Source of the DNA: CAZFQG01 sp964520785
Lineage (GTDB): Bacteria > Planctomycetota > Planctomycetia > Pirellulales > Thermoguttaceae
Direction: 5' to 3'
Length of the DNA stretch: 18,962 bases
Assembly: GCA_964520785.1 (NCBI GenBank)
Contig: CAZFQG010000122.1
Span: 1 to 18,962 of the forward strand
Shown piece after piece: positions 14,757 through 18,962 of the stretch (position 1 is the stretch's first letter; each line of letters starts with the position of its first letter). The position numbers and the translations under genes were made by a program. The notes under the pieces were generated by a model. That model was not told where the DNA came from. It searched no databases and worked only from the letters and a program-made list of their open reading frames with translations.

Positions 14757-15794
14757 ATGGCAGCAGCCAACCGGACCTCGCGTCTAAGCGCGATGTTCGA
14801 CGTCTTGAAGAAGCACTACCGTCCCGTCCCTTCGGCTGACCCGCAGCGTCCTATCTTGGAGCACTTGCTTTTCGCGTGCTGTTTGGAAAACACCCGGTAC
14901 GAGATCGCCGAGGAGGCGTTCGGGACACTTCTCGTGGCGTTCTTCGACTACAACGAGATGCGCGTCAGCTCGATCCGCGAGCTTTCCGAGGTGATGGCCG
15001 TGCTTCCGGACTCGCGCAGCGCGGCTTTCCGAATCAAGCGTTGTCTCCAAGACGTCTTCGAGGCGGAGTACTCCTTTGATTTGGAGGATTGCCGGAAGGG
15101 AAATCTCGGCCCAACCGTCGAGCGATTGCGGAAAATCAACGGCACGAGTCCGTTCTCGATCGCTTACGTCGTGCAAACCGCTTTGGAAGGCCACTCCTTG
15201 CCGGTCGATTCGAGCACGCTTGGCGCCTTGGCGGTGCTCGACCTGGTGAACGAGAAGAATATCGAAGAGGGGATCGTTCCCGGCTTGGAGCGCGCCGTCT
15301 CCAAGTCAAACGGACCGGCGTACGGTTCGCTGCTCCACCAATTCGGCGCCGATTTCTTCGCCAACCCTTACGATCCGAAATTGCACAAAATCTTTCTGGA
15401 AATCGATCCGGACTGCGAACCCCGGCTCCCGACACGCTCACTCAAGATGGGAAAGCCGGAAGAATCGCCAAAACAGGGGGCCGACGCGCGGCAATCGGAC
15501 CAAAGGAAACGCCAGAAGCAGAAGAAGGCCGACGTGCAAACGCCGATGGAGACCGCTTGCGAATCCGATGCGGCGGAAGGGGCGGACAAGACCTCGCGGC
15601 GGGGGCAAAAAAAAGCCCCGGTCGCCAAGACGGGAGGGAAGGACGTTCCTCGCAAGAAAGAGAAGGAAAAAAAGGCGGTCCCCGCGACGCGGAAGAAGAA
15701 GTCCGCCCCGACCACGAAAAACGAGGGAGAGGAGCAGGAGGAAAAAACCAAGAAACGGGCCTCCTCGCAACTCGCGAAAAGAAAGCCGCGGTAG
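14757..15794 (+). CDS. endonuclease III-fold-like protein with lysine-rich tail
   Basis: 345 residues; ATG 14757 has AGAGGA 7-8 bases upstream. Residues about 10-225 resemble the HhH-GPD fold of endonuclease III. ILEHLLFACCLENTRYEIAEEAF matches the early helices of Nth. INGTSPFSIAYVVQTALEG at 127-145 matches the helix-hairpin-helix region (LPGVGRKTANVVL in Nth). LPVDSSTLGALAVLD at 148-162 matches VDTHIFRV, so Asp151 sits where the catalytic Asp138 is. The Nth lysine (Lys120) position holds Phe133, and the four iron-sulfur cysteines are missing. A monofunctional glycosylase, or a non-catalytic DNA/RNA-binding derivative, is possible. Residues about 230-345 are a disordered tail packed with Lys (KKAPVAKTGGKDVPRKKEKE), like histone H1 tails. 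It sits 183 bases after rbfA on the same strand. The fold assignment is by eye. Confidence 0.72.
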   Translation: MAAANRTSRLSAMFDVLKKHYRPVPSADPQRPILEHLLFACCLENTRYEIAEEAFGTLLVAFFDYNEMRVSSIRELSEVMAVLPDSRSAAFRIKRCLQDVFEAEYSFDLEDCRKGNLGPTVERLRKINGTSPFSIAYVVQTALEGHSLPVDSSTLGALAVLDLVNEKNIEEGIVPGLERAVSKSNGPAYGSLLHQFGADFFANPYDPKLHKIFLEIDPDCEPRLPTRSLKMGKPEESPKQGADARQSDQRKRQKQKKADVQTPMETACESDAAEGADKTSRRGQKKAPVAKTGGKDVPRKKEKEKKAVPATRKKKSAPTTKNEGEEQEEKTKKRASSQLAKRKPR

Positions 15795-15871
15795 AGTCAC
15801 GGATCGCGCCCGTCGACGCCGCGTCCGGAGAATCCGACCTTTCGGGATACGCTCGGTTGGGCCGTCGGCGC

Positions 15872-16525
<654 letters not shown>

Positions 16526-16695
16526 GAATTCACTCCGTTTCCAGATTCATTTTTGAGGTAGATTGCCGGTTGCCGACTCGACGGCGATATCGAAACGAAC
16601 GTCCGGGCCGCCCTTGGGGGAAGATGGGTCGGTTTCTCGAATCGCGAGTTGCGGAAAAATCCCCGGCCGGTGGGTTCATTCAAAGTGCAAGAACT

Positions 16696-16708
16696 CCCCA
16701 TAATGGGG
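16696..16708. promoter_or_regulatory. CCCCAT-A-ATGGGG dyad, possible operator
   Basis: A perfect 6+6 inverted repeat around one central A, 170 bases upstream of cysC and 277 upstream of the phosphorylase gene. It is too tight for an RNA hairpin, so if functional it is a protein-binding site. No regulator can be assigned. Confidence 0.35.
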
Positions 16709-16906
16709 GATTCGATCGCCAAATCGGCGCCGACGACGTTCTCGCCTCGGAGTATCCTACAATCTATTATGTTTATTCGCTCCGCGGGCGATGGACGTCC
16801 GCGGGTCGCAACCGGGCCCGCGCCTCGGTGGAAAGCCGATTATACCTTAAGGAACCGATGAAGGCGAATGGGTCTTTTCTGGGGTGGTCCTCAAGGCAAA
16901 AATCGC

Positions 16907-16912
16907 TATAAT
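16907..16912 (+). promoter_or_regulatory. -10 box candidate for the phosphorylase gene
   Basis: A perfect TATAAT lies about 73 bases before the start codon, but no good -35 is found 16-18 bases upstream (GTGGTC is the nearest). It could be an activator-dependent promoter, or chance. Confidence 0.5.
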
Positions 16913-16984
16913 TCGCAAGTCTATCCAGAATAGCGCCGGCGGCCCGCGGTCGCGAAACGTATTTTGTAAGGAGATTCCGAGCAG

Positions 16985-18962
16985 ATGAGTCAGATTGATA
17001 CGGTTACGGCGAGCAAGACGAAGATATCCGCATATAAGGGGCTCTCGGCTGATTCTCTGTACGACAAGTGCATGATGTTGGCCCGCAATCTCTGGTGGAG
17101 CTGGCACCCGGAGGTTATCAACCTCTTCCGTGACCTGGATCCGATCCGTTGGCGTCAATTGGACCACAATCCGATCGCGTTATTGAAGGAATTCACCCCG
17201 GAACGGCTCGAAGCCCGAGCATCCGAACTGGTTTTATTCAGCCGGATCAATCATGCGTACCGTCGGCTTAAGGAGTACTTATCGGAGCCGAACGTTTGGG
17301 CCAAGACGAACGCGGGGGTGCTGGGATCGCGTCCGGTGGCCTATTTTTCGCTGGAGTTCGGAATCCACGAATCGATCCCGATCTATTCCGGCGGACTGGG
17401 GGTACTCGCCGGCGACCACATCAAGAGCGCCAGCGGTCTCGGAGTGCCGCTCGTCGCCATCGGTCTTTTCTACGACCAGGGCTATTTCAAACAGCAACTG
17501 ACGGTTGACGGCTACCAGCATGAGGAATATCTGACGTCCAAGGTCGATAACCTTCCGATGGAACCGGCGTGTGATCCGGAAGGCAAGCCGATTACCGTAG
17601 AGATCGAGACCCGTTCCGGAATGCTCTACGCCAAGGTCTGGCTGATGCGCGTGGGAAGGGTTCCCCTGTACTTGCTCGATTGCGACGTGGAGGGGAATTC
17701 CCCGGAAGATCGCGAGCTGACCGCTCGTCTTTACGGAGGCGACACGCGGACGCGAATTCGCCAGGAACTGGTCGCTGGAGTCGGGGGCGTTCGTGCCCTC
17801 AAGGCGCTGAGAATCACGCCCGGCGTATATCATCTGAACGAGGGGCACATCGGGTTCGCGACCCTCGAAGCCATCCATCAGAGGATGGAGGGAGACCGGA
17901 TGACATTCGACGATGCTCTCCGCGAGATGGCGAAACAGACCGTCTTCACCACGCACACTCCGGTTCCGGCGGGACACGACCGCTTCGACGGAGGACTCGT
18001 CGAAGAACACCTCGGCCCCTTGCGCGACCGGCTGGGCATCTCGTTCGAGCAGCTCATGGGGTTGGGTCGCGTCGAACCGCACAATGAACATGAACCGTTC
18101 TGCATGACCGTCCTGGGGCTGAAACTTTCGCGGAGGGCGAACGCCGTCAGCAGCCTGCACGGACACGTATCGCGAAGAATGTGGGCCCACCTCTGGCCGT
18201 GGCGCGTCGAGGAGGAAATCCCCATCGGTCACATTACCAACGGCGTCCATACCTTCAGTTGGTTGTCTTGGCAGATGCAACTGCTTTACGACCGGGCTTT
18301 CCCCATCGATTGGATGGAGCGCATTCAAGAGCCGCCCGTTTGGCGGCATATTCACGACGTTGATCCGGGAGAACTCTGGGAGACGCACAACACGCTGAAA
18401 AACCTCCTTCTGGCGTTCGTCCGTCGCCGCGCCAGCCGCCAGTGCCGGCGGCGCGGTGAAAGCGAGGAGGCCATCGAGGCGGCCCGGAACATCCTCCGGC
18501 CGGACGTCTTGACGATCGGGTTCGGGCGGCGTTTCGCCACCTACAAGCGGGCAAACCTCTTGATGTCCGACCCGGACCGGCTCGACGCGCTGATCAACGA
18601 CCCGGAACGCCCCGTTCAGATCATCTTTTCCGGCAAGGCGCATCCCGCGGACGAGCCCGGAAAATCGTTGATCAAGAGCATCGCGAATCTGCGGCACGAC
18701 CCCCGTTTTTCGGGTCGGATCGTATTCGTGGAGGACTACGACATCAACGTTTGTCGGCATTTGATTCAGGGGGTCGACGTGTGGCTGAACAACCCGCGGC
18801 GCCCACAGGAGGCGTCCGGAACCAGCGGCGAGAAGGCGATTCTCAACGGCGCGCTGAATCTTTCGATTCTGGACGGTTGGTGGGCCGAGGCCTACGACCG
18901 CACCAACGGCTTCGCGATCGGCAACGGGATGAGGCACGTCGAGGACGCCGTCACCGACCGCC
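16985..18962 (+). CDS. glgP: alpha-glucan (glycogen/maltodextrin) phosphorylase, 3' end cut off
   Basis: 659 residues are visible and the frame is open to the window edge. The start ATG 16985 has AAGGAG 11 bases upstream. The protein is of the bacterial/archaeal alpha-glucan phosphorylase type (GT35) with the N-terminal DUF3417 segment (MLARNLWWSWHPEVINLFRD). It then shows VAYFSLEFGIHESIPIYSGGLGVLAGDH, VYHLNEGHIGF, VFTTHTPVPAGHDRF, LHGHVSRRMW, IGHITNGVHTFSW, TIGFGRRFATYKRANLL and EASGTSGEKAILNGAL. In the last, Lys617 aligns with the pyridoxal phosphate lysine (Lys680 in rabbit muscle phosphorylase). It releases glucose 1-phosphate from alpha-1,4-glucans in the cytoplasm. It is divergent from cysC, with no other glycogen gene in view. 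The family usually runs to about 700-850 residues, so the missing C-terminus is modest. Confidence 0.95.
   Translation, partial: MSQIDTVTASKTKISAYKGLSADSLYDKCMMLARNLWWSWHPEVINLFRDLDPIRWRQLDHNPIALLKEFTPERLEARASELVLFSRINHAYRRLKEYLSEPNVWAKTNAGVLGSRPVAYFSLEFGIHESIPIYSGGLGVLAGDHIKSASGLGVPLVAIGLFYDQGYFKQQLTVDGYQHEEYLTSKVDNLPMEPACDPEGKPITVEIETRSGMLYAKVWLMRVGRVPLYLLDCDVEGNSPEDRELTARLYGGDTRTRIRQELVAGVGGVRALKALRITPGVYHLNEGHIGFATLEAIHQRMEGDRMTFDDALREMAKQTVFTTHTPVPAGHDRFDGGLVEEHLGPLRDRLGISFEQLMGLGRVEPHNEHEPFCMTVLGLKLSRRANAVSSLHGHVSRRMWAHLWPWRVEEEIPIGHITNGVHTFSWLSWQMQLLYDRAFPIDWMERIQEPPVWRHIHDVDPGELWETHNTLKNLLLAFVRRRASRQCRRRGESEEAIEAARNILRPDVLTIGFGRRFATYKRANLLMSDPDRLDALINDPERPVQIIFSGKAHPADEPGKSLIKSIANLRHDPRFSGRIVFVEDYDINVCRHLIQGVDVWLNNPRRPQEASGTSGEKAILNGALNLSILDGWWAEAYDRTNGFAIGNGMRHVEDAVTDR

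Larger units (their letters stand above)
16526..16984. other. 459-base divergent region between cysC and the phosphorylase gene
   Basis: No gene is visible. It should carry both divergent promoters. Noted elements: CCCCAT-A-ATGGGG dyad at 16696-16708; an 8-base stem CCGCGGGC 16782-16789 with GTCCGCGG 16797-16804 (one G-U); a TATAAT at 16907-16912 (separate entry). No clear cysC promoter was found on the minus strand. Confidence 0.55.

Noticed and set aside
17279..18937. 552-codon open frame on the minus strand
   Set aside because: Antisense of the phosphorylase gene, which shows all family motifs in the plus frame.

Overview
The window looks like a piece of a planctomycete chromosome, most likely from the order Pirellulales (Thermoguttaceae or Lacipirellulaceae type). 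The evidence is DUF1559 proteins with type IV pilin-like N-termini, a LamG protein ending in dockerin-like repeats plus a PEP-CTERM anchor, a small lipoprotein of the kind often found beside them, large PQQ-type propeller proteins with the Cys-rich C-terminal signature common in this phylum, and a planctomycete-style IF2. The sequence is GC-rich, and several starts are TTG or GTG with good Shine-Dalgarno (SD) sequences.

Minus-strand secreted-protein block, 7223 down to 1, in order of transcription: two PQQ-propeller proteins 4 bases apart (the first with an apparent 1-base frameshift after its signal peptide); a GntR/FCD regulator with a palindrome in front of it; a 600-residue LamG/dockerin/PEP-CTERM protein; a small lipoprotein; and two tandem DUF1559 proteins, the last cut by the window edge. 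Apart from the regulator, every product appears to be exported or surface-anchored.

Plus-strand core block, 7783 to 15794: a divergent beta-ketoacyl synthase homologue whose active-site Cys position holds Glu, closed by a small terminator; then a clear sigma-70-like promoter, a roughly 370-base highly structured leader, and nusA-infB-rbfA (transcription elongation, translation initiation, 30S maturation). After these comes an endonuclease III-fold-like protein with a lysine-rich, histone-like tail. The usual rimP is not upstream of nusA.

Right end: cysC (APS kinase) on the minus strand, convergent with the lysine-tailed protein. It is divergent from an alpha-glucan phosphorylase gene (glgP type) that runs off the right edge.

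The best candidates for something undescribed are the multi-hairpin nusA leader, the Glu-His-Asn ketosynthase homologue, the endonuclease III-like protein beside rbfA, and the frameshifted, order-swapped pair of propeller genes. I saw no tRNA, rRNA, CRISPR array or transposon.
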